Of a stretch of 64,000 bases of DNA, positions 9,464-18,300 are shown piece by piece. Both the position numbers and the translations under genes were made by a program. The DNA is taken from NCBI RefSeq assembly GCF_003999995.1, contig NZ_RJAD01000001.1, forward strand, positions 1,488,001-1,552,000, in the 5' to 3' direction. Within the stretch, counting starts at the first letter, position 1; every line of letters starts with the position of its first letter. Source of the DNA: Microbacterium sulfonylureivorans. Its GTDB lineage: Bacteria; Actinomycetota; Actinomycetes; Actinomycetales; Microbacteriaceae. The notes under the pieces were generated by a model. The model was not told where the DNA came from and searched no databases. It saw only the letters and a program-made list of their open reading frames with translations.

Positions 9464-10006
9464 ATGACGGACGAGGCATCGGACGCGACTGAGGCCGCTG
9501 CGGCCGGCGAGGCGGCAACCGGCGCGGTGATCGTGGGCGTGATCCCCGGCCAGCCGACGCGTGTCCTGAGCGAAGGCGCGCGCTATGCGAAGCTGCTGGG
9601 CGCACCCTTGCTGGTCGTCCACGTCGACGTGACGCGGTTCGTCACCTACGAGGACCCCGACGGCTACGTGCACTCCGCACCGATCGACATCAACATCGCC
9701 GCGGGCGAGGGCGACCTCGACAAGGTGACGGCGACGGCCGAGACATTCCTCGCCGGTCATGACGTGCAGTGGAGCGTGCGCCAGCTCGTCGGCGACCCGG
9801 CGATGGCGATCAAGCACCTCGCCGAGCAGGTCGACGCGAAGCTCATCGTGGTGGGCACCCGCAAGCGCGGCATCGGCGAGTCGATCCGAGAGTTCTTCAC
9901 CGGATCTGTGGCCGCTCGACTGGCGCATCGCCAGCACCGCTCCATCCTCGTGGTGCCGCTCGGCGAGCCCGTGCCAGACGATGAGGAGATCTGGCCCACC
10001 GCGTAG
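9464..10006 (+). CDS. Universal stress protein
   Basis: A 180-residue single-domain UspA-fold protein in the cytosol. It starts with the strand GAVIVGVIPG, has a central VVHVDV strand, and ends with the nucleotide-binding region VVGTRKRGIGE...FFTGSVAARL, close to the ATP-binding G-X2-G-X9-G(S/T) signature, followed by the last strand SILVVPL. The start at ATG 9464 is chosen because AGAGGAG lies 9 nt upstream (9448-9454). A strong bidirectional terminator follows. Confidence 0.9.
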   Translation: MTDEASDATEAAAAGEAATGAVIVGVIPGQPTRVLSEGARYAKLLGAPLLVVHVDVTRFVTYEDPDGYVHSAPIDINIAAGEGDLDKVTATAETFLAGHDVQWSVRQLVGDPAMAIKHLAEQVDAKLIVVGTRKRGIGESIREFFTGSVAARLAHRQHRSILVVPLGEPVPDDEEIWPTA

Positions 10007-10026
10007 ACGGCAGCACAGACACTGAG

Positions 10027-10063
10027 AGGGGCGGGATGCCGGTTCGACCGGCATCCCGCCCCT
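10027..10063. terminator. Bidirectional terminator
   Basis: A perfect 16-bp stem with a 5-nt loop (TTCGA) lies between the convergent stress-protein and PadR genes. It is followed by TTCTGTGTTCT on the plus side. The stem includes the GGATGCC/GGCATCC unit seen in other terminators of this window. Confidence 0.85.
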
Positions 10064-10078
10064 TCTGTGTTCTCGCGG

Positions 10079-10687
10079 TCAGCCGCGGAGGGTGCGGGTG
10101 ACGTCGCGGGCGATGCGGTCCAGGTCGTCGGTGAGACCGTCGACGAACGACGTCGCGAGGTCGCCGCCGCGCGCGACGTGCGAGCGGAGGTCGCTGCGCA
10201 GGCGAGCACGGAACTCGCTGATCACGGCATCCGCCCGATGCAGCTGCTCACGGCTGAGCACGCGCGGGTCGTCGCTCGCGGGCTGCTGCGACGCGGCCTG
10301 TCGCTGGTCGGCGCTCGCAGCGGCGAGGTCGGCGCGCAGGCTCTTCATCGCCTCGCGGACGCTGCCGCGCACCTCGTCGGCTATGAGTCGCACAGAATCG
10401 GCCAGGCCGGCTTCGATGCCCTCGAGGTCTCCTGCGCGGGCGGCCACCTCAGCGTGTCCCGCGGGGGTGATCTCGTAGACGGTCTTGCGACCGTCGACCG
10501 ACTTCGTCACGAGACCCTCCTCTTCGAGCTTCGCCAGGCGCGGATAGATGGTGCCGGCGCTGGGGGTGTAGGTGCCACCGGTCCGGTCGGAGAGGGCCTG
10601 CATGATGTCGTAGCCGTGCCGCGGGCCCTCGTCGAGGAGGTTCAGCAGGTACAGGCGCAGATCGCCGTGGGAGAAGACGGGGCTCAT
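10079..10687 (-). CDS. PadR-family transcriptional repressor
   Basis: A 202-residue PadR regulator. An N-terminal winged helix (LRLYLLNLLDEGPRHGYDIMQAL, then TPSAGTIYPRLAKLEEEGLV) is followed by a long helical C-terminal region of the Vir/AphA type for dimerisation. The ATG at 10687 overlaps the stop of the DUF4097 gene by one base and has GAGAGGAG upstream. This fits a two-gene operon that the repressor probably controls through the twin CGATATATCG sites at 11598-11637. The effector is unknown. Confidence 0.9.
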   Translation of the reverse strand: MSPVFSHGDLRLYLLNLLDEGPRHGYDIMQALSDRTGGTYTPSAGTIYPRLAKLEEEGLVTKSVDGRKTVYEITPAGHAEVAARAGDLEGIEAGLADSVRLIADEVRGSVREAMKSLRADLAAASADQRQAASQQPASDDPRVLSREQLHRADAVISEFRARLRSDLRSHVARGGDLATSFVDGLTDDLDRIARDVTRTLRG

Positions 10688-11571
10688 CACCACTCCTCTC
10701 CGGTGTCGGTCGCCGTCTCGGCGCCCGACGCGGGAGCGGTCGGGGCGGCGTCGACCGCCGGGCGGCGGAGCACGGTGATCTCACCTGAGACGGAGTTCGC
10801 ACGCACGTCGGCGAAGCTGCCGCTGAGCTCTCCGACCGAACCGACGAAGTTCGTCGTCGGGCCCATGCCCTTGCCCGACCGCACGACTCCGTCGACCTGG
10901 ACCCGGCCGCTGACTGTGCGGACGGCATAGTTGGCGGGGTATCCGTCATCGAGACGGATCGTGGTCGAGCCGCTCACGGTGTTGAGGTTCACCGAGTGCA
11001 CGTCGCCCTCGGAGTCGATGAGCATCGCGCCCGAGACGGTGTCGATCGCCGCCTTGCGCAGCGAGCCGGTCGCTGCCACGTCGCCCGACACGCTGTTGGC
11101 GCTGAGCGATCCGACGAGCTCGCGCACCTGCACGTCGCCCGACACCGCGTTGACGGTCAGGTCGCCGTTCAGGCCGTCGACGATGATGTCGCCCGAGACG
11201 GTGTTGAGTCGGGCGTCGGTGCGAAGGCCGGCGACGAGCGCACTGGCGCTGACGACGCCCAGGGTCAGAGCGACGGAACGGGGGACGGCGACGCTGATCT
11301 CGGCCTTGGGCCCACCGTCGCCGAAGTTGCGGAACACCTCGAGGAAGTTGTCCCAGCGCAGCTGCGGGTGGTCGATCTCGACCACATCGCCGGTGACCTC
11401 GATGCGGAGGTCCTTGATGGTGACGCCGTGCACCTCGATGCGGGCGCCAGGCTCGTCGTGGGCGATGACGTCGATCTGGCCTCCGACGAGGCCGACCTTG
11501 AGCTTGCTCACGGTCTCGATGTCGATGACGCGCGTCTCGCCCGGGTGGATGATCCACTTCTCCAGGGTCAT
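10687..11571 (-). CDS. DUF4097 beta-repeat protein
   Basis: A 294-residue protein of the DUF4097 (adhesin-like, beta-helix-type) family, first gene of the padR operon. After a short N-terminus (MTLEKWIIHPGETRVIDIET) it consists of repeated beta strands with recurring V-S-G-D/NTVSG motifs about every 20 residues. No signal peptide or membrane helix is visible, so it is likely cytosolic. DUF4097/PadR pairs occur widely in actinobacteria, often linked to envelope stress, but the molecular role is unproven. The start is placed at the first Met after the two operator repeats. Confidence 0.8.
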   Translation of the reverse strand: MTLEKWIIHPGETRVIDIETVSKLKVGLVGGQIDVIAHDEPGARIEVHGVTIKDLRIEVTGDVVEIDHPQLRWDNFLEVFRNFGDGGPKAEISVAVPRSVALTLGVVSASALVAGLRTDARLNTVSGDIIVDGLNGDLTVNAVSGDVQVRELVGSLSANSVSGDVAATGSLRKAAIDTVSGAMLIDSEGDVHSVNLNTVSGSTTIRLDDGYPANYAVRTVSGRVQVDGVVRSGKGMGPTTNFVGSVGELSGSFADVRANSVSGEITVLRRPAVDAAPTAPASGAETATDTGEEW

Positions 11572-11597
11572 GGTGTACTCCAGGGGTTGAGGGTGAT

Positions 11598-11637
11598 CGC
11601 GATATATCGCGTGTATCCAGGCTAACACGATATATCG
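11598..11637 (-). promoter_or_regulatory. Twin PadR-type operators and promoter
   Basis: CGATATATCG occurs twice, at 11600-11609 (inside a perfect 14-bp palindrome 11598-11611) and at 11628-11637, with centres 28 bp apart. A -10-like TAGCCT on the minus strand (11625-11620) lies between them. The placement upstream of the DUF4097-padR operon suggests autorepression. Confidence 0.7.
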
Positions 11638-11680
11638 CGTCTGTGTCAAGTACTTCGCACAGAGAATCGGTGAAGGCGCC

Positions 11681-11711
11681 TTGACCTTGACGCAACGTCA
11701 ACCTCTAGCGT
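11681..11711 (+). promoter_or_regulatory. MerR-type promoter with 19-bp spacer
   Basis: TTGACC (11681-11686) and TAGCGT (11706-11711) are separated by exactly 19 bp, the over-long spacing that MerR activators correct. The spacer holds the dyad TTGACG-CAA-CGTCAA (11687-11701). It serves the TipA-like gene immediately downstream. Confidence 0.8.
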
Positions 11712-11748
11712 GGTGATGACGACGACGCAGACAGGGAAGGAGGTCGTC

Positions 11749-12534
11749 ATGAACGAGGAACAGCAGGAGTGGTCGATCCAGCAGATCGCCAAGATCGCCG
11801 GTACCACCAGCCGCACGCTCCGCCACTACGGAGACATCGGACTGCTCCCCGCGTCGAGCGTCGGCCACAACGGCTATCGCTACTACGACCAGGCATCGCT
11901 CGTGCGACTTCAGCGCATCCTGCTGCTGCGCGACCTCGGTCTCGGGCTGCCGCAGATCGCGGACGTGCTCGGGCGGGAGGCATCCGAAGCCCACGCGCTC
12001 GAGAGCCACCTCGCGTGGCTGCGGCAGGAGCAGGACCGACTGGCGCGACAGGTCGCGTCGGTCGAGAGCACCATCACAGCACTGAGAGGAGGTGAACGAC
12101 TGATGGCAGAGAACATGTTCGACGGTTTCGACCACACCCGGTACAAGGAGGAGGTCGAGGAGCGTTGGGGCAAGAAGGCCTACGCCGACAGCGACCGCTG
12201 GTGGCGCGGCATGAGCGCCGATGCGAAGAAGGCGTGGCAGCAGCAGGTCTCGGACCTCGGCCGCGACTGGATCGCGGCCGCCGAGAGCGGCATCGCGCCC
12301 GACAGCGACGAGGCCCAGGCCATCGCCGGGCGTCACGTGGAGTGGCTGACCGGTATCCCCGGCACGCCCGCCGCGGCGCCGGGCGGCGACGTGAAGGGCT
12401 ACGTGATCGGCCTCGGCGAGATGTACGTGGCCGACCCGCGATTCGGAGCGAACTACGCGACGAGCGAGGGCGGCACGGCCGGGGCCGAGTTCGTCCGCGA
12501 CGCGCTGCGCGTCTTCGCGGACGCGAACCTCTAG
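11749..12534 (+). CDS. TipA-like MerR regulator with TipAS ligand domain
   Basis: A 261-residue transcriptional activator. The MerR winged helix is at residues 8-80 (WSIQQIAKIAGTTSRTLRHYGDI, NGYRYYD), a helix/coiled-coil linker follows to about 118, and a TipAS-like antibiotic-recognition domain starts at FDGFDHTRYKEEVEERWG with a later GLGEMYVADPRF segment. In Streptomyces TipA this domain traps thiopeptides; the ligand here is unknown. ATG 11749 is set by AAGGAGG 5 nt upstream. The promoter has the MerR 19-bp spacer with a dyad, implying autoactivation. A second ribosome site inside the gene would give a 143-residue short form. Confidence 0.88.
   Translation: MNEEQQEWSIQQIAKIAGTTSRTLRHYGDIGLLPASSVGHNGYRYYDQASLVRLQRILLLRDLGLGLPQIADVLGREASEAHALESHLAWLRQEQDRLARQVASVESTITALRGGERLMAENMFDGFDHTRYKEEVEERWGKKAYADSDRWWRGMSADAKKAWQQQVSDLGRDWIAAAESGIAPDSDEAQAIAGRHVEWLTGIPGTPAAAPGGDVKGYVIGLGEMYVADPRFGANYATSEGGTAGAEFVRDALRVFADANL
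12084..12105 (+). promoter_or_regulatory. Internal ribosome site and start for TipAS-like short form
   Basis: A near-perfect Shine-Dalgarno, AGGAGGT (12087-12093), stands 9 nt before an in-frame ATG at 12103, exactly at the linker/TipAS boundary. Translation from here gives a 143-residue ligand-domain protein (12103-12534), matching the known separate TipAS product of Streptomyces tipA. Confidence 0.7.
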
Positions 12535-12546
12535 GACGCAGACGCG

Positions 12547-12579
12547 CGGATGCCGCGGCCGGAAAGGCCGCGGCATCCG
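12547..12579. terminator. Bidirectional terminator
   Basis: A perfect 14-bp stem (CGGATGCCGCGGCC and its complement) with loop GGAAA, followed by GTTT, lies between the convergent MerR gene and the small membrane protein gene. Confidence 0.85.
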
Positions 12580-12611
12580 TGTTTCCGGAGGGATGGCTCC
12601 GGGGGTTCGGG

Positions 12612-12776
12612 CTAGACGCGCTTGCTGCCGCTGATGACGCGGAAGAGGAACGCGATCAGCGCGATCACTCCGACGATGAGCGCAACCCACAGCAGCCAGC
12701 TGAGGGCGCTGTTGAGGCCACCGACGATCGCGAGGACGACGGCGACGACGATGATGATGATCAGGGCGAGGTTCAT
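12612..12776 (-). CDS. Small hydrophobic membrane protein
   Basis: A 54-residue protein that is almost entirely two membrane helices (NLALIIIIVVAVVLAIVGGL and the segment around WLLWVALIVGVIALIAFLF) with a basic end (SGSKRV). No family is recognised with confidence; such proteins are often stress-related in actinobacteria. ATG 12776 follows a purine-rich GGAGAACCTCC ribosome region. A good sigma-70-type promoter lies about 150 bp upstream at 12923-12951. Confidence 0.65.
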   Translation of the reverse strand: MNLALIIIIVVAVVLAIVGGLNSALSWLLWVALIVGVIALIAFLFRVISGSKRV

Positions 12777-12922
12777 GGAGGTTCTCCTTCTCCTTCGTCG
12801 ATGCGCGGGGGTGGCGCATCGGATGCCTTGTGGGCACGCACAACACTTTGGCACCGGTGATTCCGCGCAGGCAGGGGCTTGACGGCCCCTCCTCGGCGGT
12901 GATAGCCGCGTGATCGGGGAGA

Positions 12923-12951
12923 GATGTAGGGCTCGCTCGCCGCTCTGTCAA
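12923..12951 (-). promoter_or_regulatory. Consensus -35/-10 promoter, minus strand
   Basis: On the minus strand TTGACA (12951-12946) and TACATC (12928-12923) are separated by 17 bp. This predicts transcription toward the small membrane protein gene with a leader of roughly 140 nt. The region between 12777 and 13014 otherwise holds only this and the ribosome site of the next plus-strand gene. Confidence 0.6.
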
Positions 12952-13014
12952 GCCCCCCGGGGCGGTCCGGCGGTCGATCTAGCGTGACGTCGACACACCG
13001 ATCGAGGAGGGGCG

Positions 13015-13284
13015 ATGCCAAGCGGACGCGGTTCGAACAGCCTCAAGGATCCGGAGCTCTACGAGGAGCTCCGCGATGACGGGGCCTCCAAGGAGAAGGC
13101 GGCGCGCATCTCGAACGCGGCGGCGCGTGACGGCCAGAAGAAGGTCGGCGAGCGAGGCGGCGAGTCCGGGTCGTACGACGACTGGAAGGTCGACGACCTG
13201 CGCAAGCGGGCGAAGGAGCTCGGCCTCACCCGATACTCGGGCAAGAAGAAGTCGGAGCTCATCGATATGCTCCGCAACCACTGA
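13015..13284 (+). CDS. Rho N-terminal-domain (Rho_N) small protein
   Basis: An 89-residue basic protein. The first half is lysine/alanine rich (KDPELYEELRDDGASKEKAARISNAA); the second half (residues 58-88, DDLRKRAKELGLTRYSGKKKSELIDMLR) is a Rho_N/SAP-like helix-extended-helix domain that usually binds nucleic acid. ATG 13015 has GAGGAGG about 5 nt upstream, and TAGCGT near 12980 may be its -10 box. It lies 54 bp before topoisomerase IB, so a shared DNA-related unit is possible. Confidence 0.8.
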   Translation: MPSGRGSNSLKDPELYEELRDDGASKEKAARISNAAARDGQKKVGERGGESGSYDDWKVDDLRKRAKELGLTRYSGKKKSELIDMLRNH

Positions 13285-13338
13285 CCGCATCTGGCGCGCC
13301 CGACGCGGCCGCGAACACCGAAAGCACGAGGGGGACGG

Positions 13339-14307
13339 ATGCCGAAGCTCACGCGCGTGCGTCCTCTTGACGACGCCGGCTTCCGGCGGGTGCGCGCGGG
13401 CCAGGGGTTCCGCTACGTCGACGCCAAGGGCGCCGCCGTGACCGAGCGCCACGTCGAGCGCATCCGCGCGCTGGTGATCCCTCCGGCGTGGGAGGACGTG
13501 TGGATAAGCGTCCGGCAGGACGGGCACATCCAGGCCGTCGGCACCGACGAGGCGGGCAGGCGCCAGTACATCTATCACCAGGACTGGACCGCCGGGCGCG
13601 ACCGCCGCAAGTACGCACGCGCCCTCAAGCTCGCCGAGACGCTCCCCCGTGCGAGGGCGCGCGTGACGACGTCGCTGCGACGGAGCGCGCTCGACCGCGA
13701 GCGCGTGCTGGCGGTCGCGTTCCGGCTGCTCGATCAGGCCGCACCCCGCATCGGATCGGAGCGCTACCTCGCCGCGCACGGCAGCCGCGGTCTCACGACC
13801 CTGCAGCGCCGGGACGCCTCGGTCGAGGCATCCGTCGTCTCCCTCACGTTCCCCGGCAAGAGCGGCAAGAGGCAGCTGCTCGAGATCGATGACGACGACC
13901 TCGCGGTCGTCGTGGAGCTGCTCGCCGCCGGCCGCCCGCGCTCTGCCCTCCTCGCGTGGGATCGCGGCCGACGCAGGGTGCCGCTCGCCCCGACCGAGGT
14001 CAACGACTACGTCCGCTCCCTGACGGGCGGCCGCTTCACCGCGAAGGACTTCCGGACGCTGCGCGGCACGATCCTCGCGGCGGAGGCGCTCTCCCGCATC
14101 GGGACGGTCGGCACCGCCGCCGAGCGCAAGCGGGCCGAGCAGCTTGCCGTGCGGGCGACGGCCGAGGCGCTGGGCAACACCCCCGCCGTCGCCCGAGGCT
14201 CGTACATCGATCCGCGCGTGTTCGCCCGCTACCGCGACGGGCACGTGCTCGACCTCTCTGTCTCGCCGGAGTCGGCGATCCTGGCTCTGATCCAGCCGAC
14301 TCGCTGA
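13339..14307 (+). CDS. DNA topoisomerase IB (poxvirus type)
   Basis: A 322-residue type IB topoisomerase that relaxes supercoils through a 3'-phosphotyrosyl intermediate. An N-terminal domain (residues 1-80, with IPPAWEDVWI) precedes the catalytic domain. The recombinase-like catalytic core shows KDFRTLRGT and ends with the active-site tyrosine in RGSYIDPRVF, about residue 293. The length is typical of bacterial TopIB. ATG 13339 has GAGGGGG before it. TopIB is a non-essential accessory enzyme common in this family. Confidence 0.93.
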   Translation: MPKLTRVRPLDDAGFRRVRAGQGFRYVDAKGAAVTERHVERIRALVIPPAWEDVWISVRQDGHIQAVGTDEAGRRQYIYHQDWTAGRDRRKYARALKLAETLPRARARVTTSLRRSALDRERVLAVAFRLLDQAAPRIGSERYLAAHGSRGLTTLQRRDASVEASVVSLTFPGKSGKRQLLEIDDDDLAVVVELLAAGRPRSALLAWDRGRRRVPLAPTEVNDYVRSLTGGRFTAKDFRTLRGTILAAEALSRIGTVGTAAERKRAEQLAVRATAEALGNTPAVARGSYIDPRVFARYRDGHVLDLSVSPESAILALIQPTR

Positions 14308-14342
14308 CCCCCGCCCCCGGGCTCCGCCCCCGGGCTCCGCCC

Positions 14343-14419
14343 CCGTTTTCGGTTTGTGTGGAGAACACGCCGCTACCCCCGGCCCGGAATGCGCGTCTTC
14401 TCCACACAAACGGAAACGG
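14343..14419. repeat. Long imperfect inverted repeat
   Basis: Arms 14343-14370 and 14391-14419 are complementary over about 27 bp with a few mismatches and one bulge. The core TTTGTGTGGAGAA pairs with TTCTCCACACAAA, around a 20-nt GC-rich loop. It lies just after topoisomerase IB and may end that transcript, although no T-tract follows. Confidence 0.7.
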
Positions 14420-14424
14420 CGCGA

Positions 14425-14457
14425 GGGGGGAAGGGGGGCGGGGGGAGGGGGGCGGGG
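14425..14457 (+). promoter_or_regulatory. G-quadruplex-type tract upstream of crcB
   Basis: Five guanine runs (lengths 6,6,6,6,4) are separated by only one or two bases, ending one base before the -10 box TAGCGT of crcB. This exceeds the usual four-run quadruplex definition and occupies the -35 region of the crcB promoter. Confidence 0.65.
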
Positions 14458-14469
14458 TAGCGTGAGGGG

Positions 14470-14883
14470 ATGCGGCAGGCCGTCGATCAGCGCACCCTCG
14501 GGTACGTCGTGGCCGGCGGTGCGCTGGGCGTTCTGGCGCGCGCGGCGCTGCTCGCACCGGTGGAGGACGCGGATCTCGTGCCGTGGGTGACACTCGCCGT
14601 CAACGGCATCGGGTCGTTCCTCCTCGGCCTCGTGGTCGGAGCGCTCGACGGCCGCCGAACGCACGCGCGGGCGTTTCTGGGCACGGGCGTGCTCGGCGGG
14701 TTCACGACGTACAGCGCGTTCGCGGTGGACACCGCGCTGTGGCTGACGACACCGTGGCTCGCGGTGGCGCTGGCCGCGGCATCCGTCACCGCCGGCGTCG
14801 CGGGCGCGCTCGCCGGACTGCTCGCAGGACGCCGGATCGCGCGACGCCCGCTGGGCGTGCCCGAGGAGGGAGAGGCGGAATGA
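14470..14883 (+). CDS. crcB: Fluoride channel Fluc/CrcB, first subunit
   Basis: A 137-residue four-helix membrane protein exporting fluoride. Conserved Fluc features are the NGIGSFLLG segment in helix 2 and the helix-3 break GGFTTYSAFAVDT, which supplies pore phenylalanines and the sodium-site backbone. ATG 14470 has TAGCGT exactly 6 nt upstream, so it is leaderless. It overlaps the second crcB by four bases; actinobacterial pairs of this kind form obligate heterodimers. I found no fluoride riboswitch upstream, only the G-run tract. Confidence 0.93.
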   Translation: MRQAVDQRTLGYVVAGGALGVLARAALLAPVEDADLVPWVTLAVNGIGSFLLGLVVGALDGRRTHARAFLGTGVLGGFTTYSAFAVDTALWLTTPWLAVALAAASVTAGVAGALAGLLAGRRIARRPLGVPEEGEAE

Positions 14884-15272
14884 GCCGGCCGCTGCTTCTG
14901 CTCGTCGTCGCCCTGGCGGGCGGCGCGGGCGCCGGGCTGCGCTACATCATCGACCGGCTGATCGGTACGCGGGGCCCCGGCAGCTTCCCGCTCGGGATCC
15001 TCGTCGTCAACGTCACGGGCTCGTTCGCGCTCGGCCTGCTGACCGGTCTGGGCGCCGTCGTCGCGCCCGAGGCCGCTGTCGTGCTGGGCACCGGCCTGCT
15101 CGGCGGCTACACCACTTTCAGCGCGGTCTCGGTCGATACCGTCCTGCTCGCCGAACGTCGCCGGTGGAGGGATGCCGCGGCGAACCTGATCGGCACGCTC
15201 GCGCTCGCGGTGGCCGCCGCCGCTGCGGGCGTCGGGATCGGGCTGTGGGCGGCTGGGGGGCTGTCCGGCTGA
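14880..15272 (+). CDS. crcB: Fluoride channel Fluc/CrcB, second subunit
   Basis: A 130-residue Fluc subunit with the matching motifs GAGLRYIIDR at helix 1, VNVTGSFALG in helix 2 and GGYTTFSAVSVDT in helix 3. The ATGA overlap with the first subunit couples translation and favours equal amounts of the two antiparallel partners. Confidence 0.93.
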   Translation: MSRPLLLLVVALAGGAGAGLRYIIDRLIGTRGPGSFPLGILVVNVTGSFALGLLTGLGAVVAPEAAVVLGTGLLGGYTTFSAVSVDTVLLAERRRWRDAAANLIGTLALAVAAAAAGVGIGLWAAGGLSG

Positions 15273-15386
15273 CCGGACGGAGGCAGGCGGCGTACCGGGC
15301 TCCGGATGAGATACTTGAGCCGATACATTCCCGTATCCGTCGCGCTCCGGCGTGCATCCCGTGCTCCCATTCCAGCGAAGGCATCC

Positions 15387-18300
15387 GTGTCGAACCTCGC
15401 CGTCCTGAGTCTCAAGAACCGCGCGCTCATCGCGCTCATCACGATCGTCGCCGCCATCTTCGGCAGCCTGGCGCTCGTGAACCTCAAGCAGGAGCTGATC
15501 CCGTCGATCGAGTTCCCTGCGCTGATCGTCGTCTCGACCTACCCGGGCGCGTCGCCCGAGGTCGTGAACAACGACGTGTCGACCCCGATCGAGAACGCGA
15601 TCCAGGGAGTGCCCGGGCTCGAATCGAGCACCGCGACCAGCACCACCAACGCATCGATCGTGCAGGCGTCGTTCACCTACGGCACCGACCTCGCGACCGC
15701 CGAGCAGAAGCTGACACAGGCGATCAACCGCGTCGAGCTGCCGGAGGGGGTCGAGCCCAACGTCATCTCGGCGAGCATCGACGACTTCCCCGTCATCCAG
15801 ATCGCGGTGACCGGCTACGACGACGAATCGACCATCCAGGCGCAGCTCGAGACATCCGTCGTCCCCGACCTCGAGGATGTGCCGGGTGTCAACGCCGCCG
15901 CGATCGTCGGCGGCGTCGGCCAGCGCGTCACGATCACGCCTGATCAGGCCGAGCTCGCGGCCACGGGTTACACGCAGCAGGACATCCGCGACGCCCTCGA
16001 CCAGAACGGCGTGCTCTTCCCCGGTGGCCAGATCACCGAGGACGGCGAGACGCTCACCGTCCAGACCGGCACGAAGATCGAGTCGGTCGACGAGATCGCC
16101 GCGCTGCCGCTGGTGCCCTCCGACGCGGAGCAGTTCCAGGAGGGGACCGTCACGATCGGCGACGTCTCCACCGTCGCGCAGGAGGCCGACCCGGTGACCA
16201 CGGTCTCCCGTGTGAACGGCGAGCCCGCCCTGACCATCGCGGTGACGAAGCTGCCGGCGGCGAACACCGTCGACGTGTCGCGCGGCGTGCTCGAGATCCT
16301 TCCCGAGCTGGAGGACTCCCTCGACGGAGCGACCTTCACGGTCGTGTTCGACCAGGCCCCCTACATCCAGGAGTCGATCGACACCCTGGCGAAGGAGGGT
16401 CTGCTCGGCCTGTTCTTCGCGGTGCTCGTCATCCTCATCTTCCTCATGTCGGTGCGGGCCACCCTCGTCACGGCGATCTCGATCCCGACGAGCGTGCTCA
16501 TCACCTTCATCGGCATCCAGGCGTTCGGCTACTCGCTCAACATCCTGACTCTGGGCGCCCTGACGATCGCGATCGGACGCGTCGTCGACGACTCCATCGT
16601 CGTGATCGAGAACATCAAGCGCCACTACGTGGGCGACGCGAGCAAGATGTCGTCGATCCTGCTCGGCGTTCGCGAGGTCGCCGCGGCCATCACCGCCTCG
16701 ACGATCACGACCGTGGCCGTGTTCCTCCCGATCGCCTTCGTCGGCGATGTGACGGGCGAGCTCTTCCGGCCCTTCGCGATGACCGTGACGATCGCCATGA
16801 CGGCATCGCTCTTCGTGGCGCTCACGATCGTGCCGGTGCTCGCCTACTGGTTCCTCCGCCCCGGAAAGCCGCTGCTCGACGCCAACGGCGACGCGATCGA
16901 CCCGGAGCACCCCGACGCTCCGCCGAGCCGGCTGCAGAAGAGCTACCTGCCGATCCTGCGCTGGACGCTCAAGCACTCGTGGACCACCCTCTCGCTCGCC
17001 CTGCTCGTGCTCGTCGGCACGGGAGTGCTGGCGGGCATCGGCCTGCAGCAGGGCTTCCTGAAGACGAACTTCCTGGGCGACTCCGGCCAGAACACGTTCA
17101 CCATGACCCAGTCGATCGGCTCCGCGCCGAGCCTCGAGGCCGAGAGCGCCGCCGCCGAGCAGGTCGAGGACGCGCTCGAGGGCATCGACGGCATCGAGAC
17201 CGTGCAGGTCTCGATCGGGTCGAGCGGCTCCGCGCTGCGCGACGCCTTCTCGGGCGGCGGCAGCGGCATCACCTACTCGATCACCACCGACCCCGACGTC
17301 GACCAGGTCGCCCTGCGCGAAGAGGTCCAGGAGGCCGTCGCCGATCTCGACGACGCAGGCACGATCACCGTCGCGTCGTCCGGCGGCGGGTTCGGGTCGA
17401 GCGACATCGCCATCGACGTCACCGCTCCGGACTCGGCCACGCTGCAGGAGGCGACGGATTCCGTCGTCGCCGCGGTCGAGGGCGCCGACGGGGTCGGCCA
17501 GGTCTCGAGCAACCTCTCGGCCTCGCTGCCCTTCATCGCCGTGGTCGTCGACCGCGACAAGGCAGCGTCGCTCGGCCTGTCGGAGGTCGCTGTGGGTGCG
17601 CTGGTCTCGAACACGATGCAGCCGCAGTCGATCGGATCGGTCGAGATCGACGACACGTCGCTGACCGTGTACCTCGCCGCCTCCGAGACTCCGGCGACGC
17701 TCGAGGAGCTGCGCCAGCTGCCCGTGCCGAGCGCCGCCGGTCCTGTCCCGCTCGAGGATGTCGCGACCGTCGAGGAGAGCGAGGGACCGACGTCGATCAC
17801 GACCGAAGGCGGCCAGCGCACGGCCACGGTCACGGTCACGCCGTCGACCGACGACCTCGCCGCGGCGAGCGGCTCGGTGACGACCGCGCTCGCGGACGCC
17901 GACCTGCCCGCTTCGGCCGATGCGACCCTCGGCGGCGTCGTCACCCAGCAGCAGGACGCGTTCTCGCAGCTCGGACTCGCGCTGCTCGCGGCGATCCTGA
18001 TCGTCTACATCGTGATGGTCGCGACCTTCAAGTCGCTGCGACAGCCGCTGCTGCTGCTCATCTCGGTGCCGTTCGCGGCCACCGGCGCGATCCTGCTGCA
18101 GATCGTCACCGGCGTGCCGCTCGGCGTCGCGTCGCTGATCGGCGTGCTCATGCTCATCGGCATCGTGGTGACCAACGCGATCGTGCTCGTCGACCTCGTG
18201 AACCAGTACCGCGTCAAGGGTCTGACCGCGCATGACGCCACCGTCGCCGGCGGCTCGCGCCGACTCCGTCCGATCCTCATGACGGCTCTCGCGACGATCT

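Noticed and set aside
14308..14469. Fluoride riboswitch before crcB
   Set aside because: Looked for the conserved crcB motif and found only an inverted repeat and the G tract; the start also appears leaderless.
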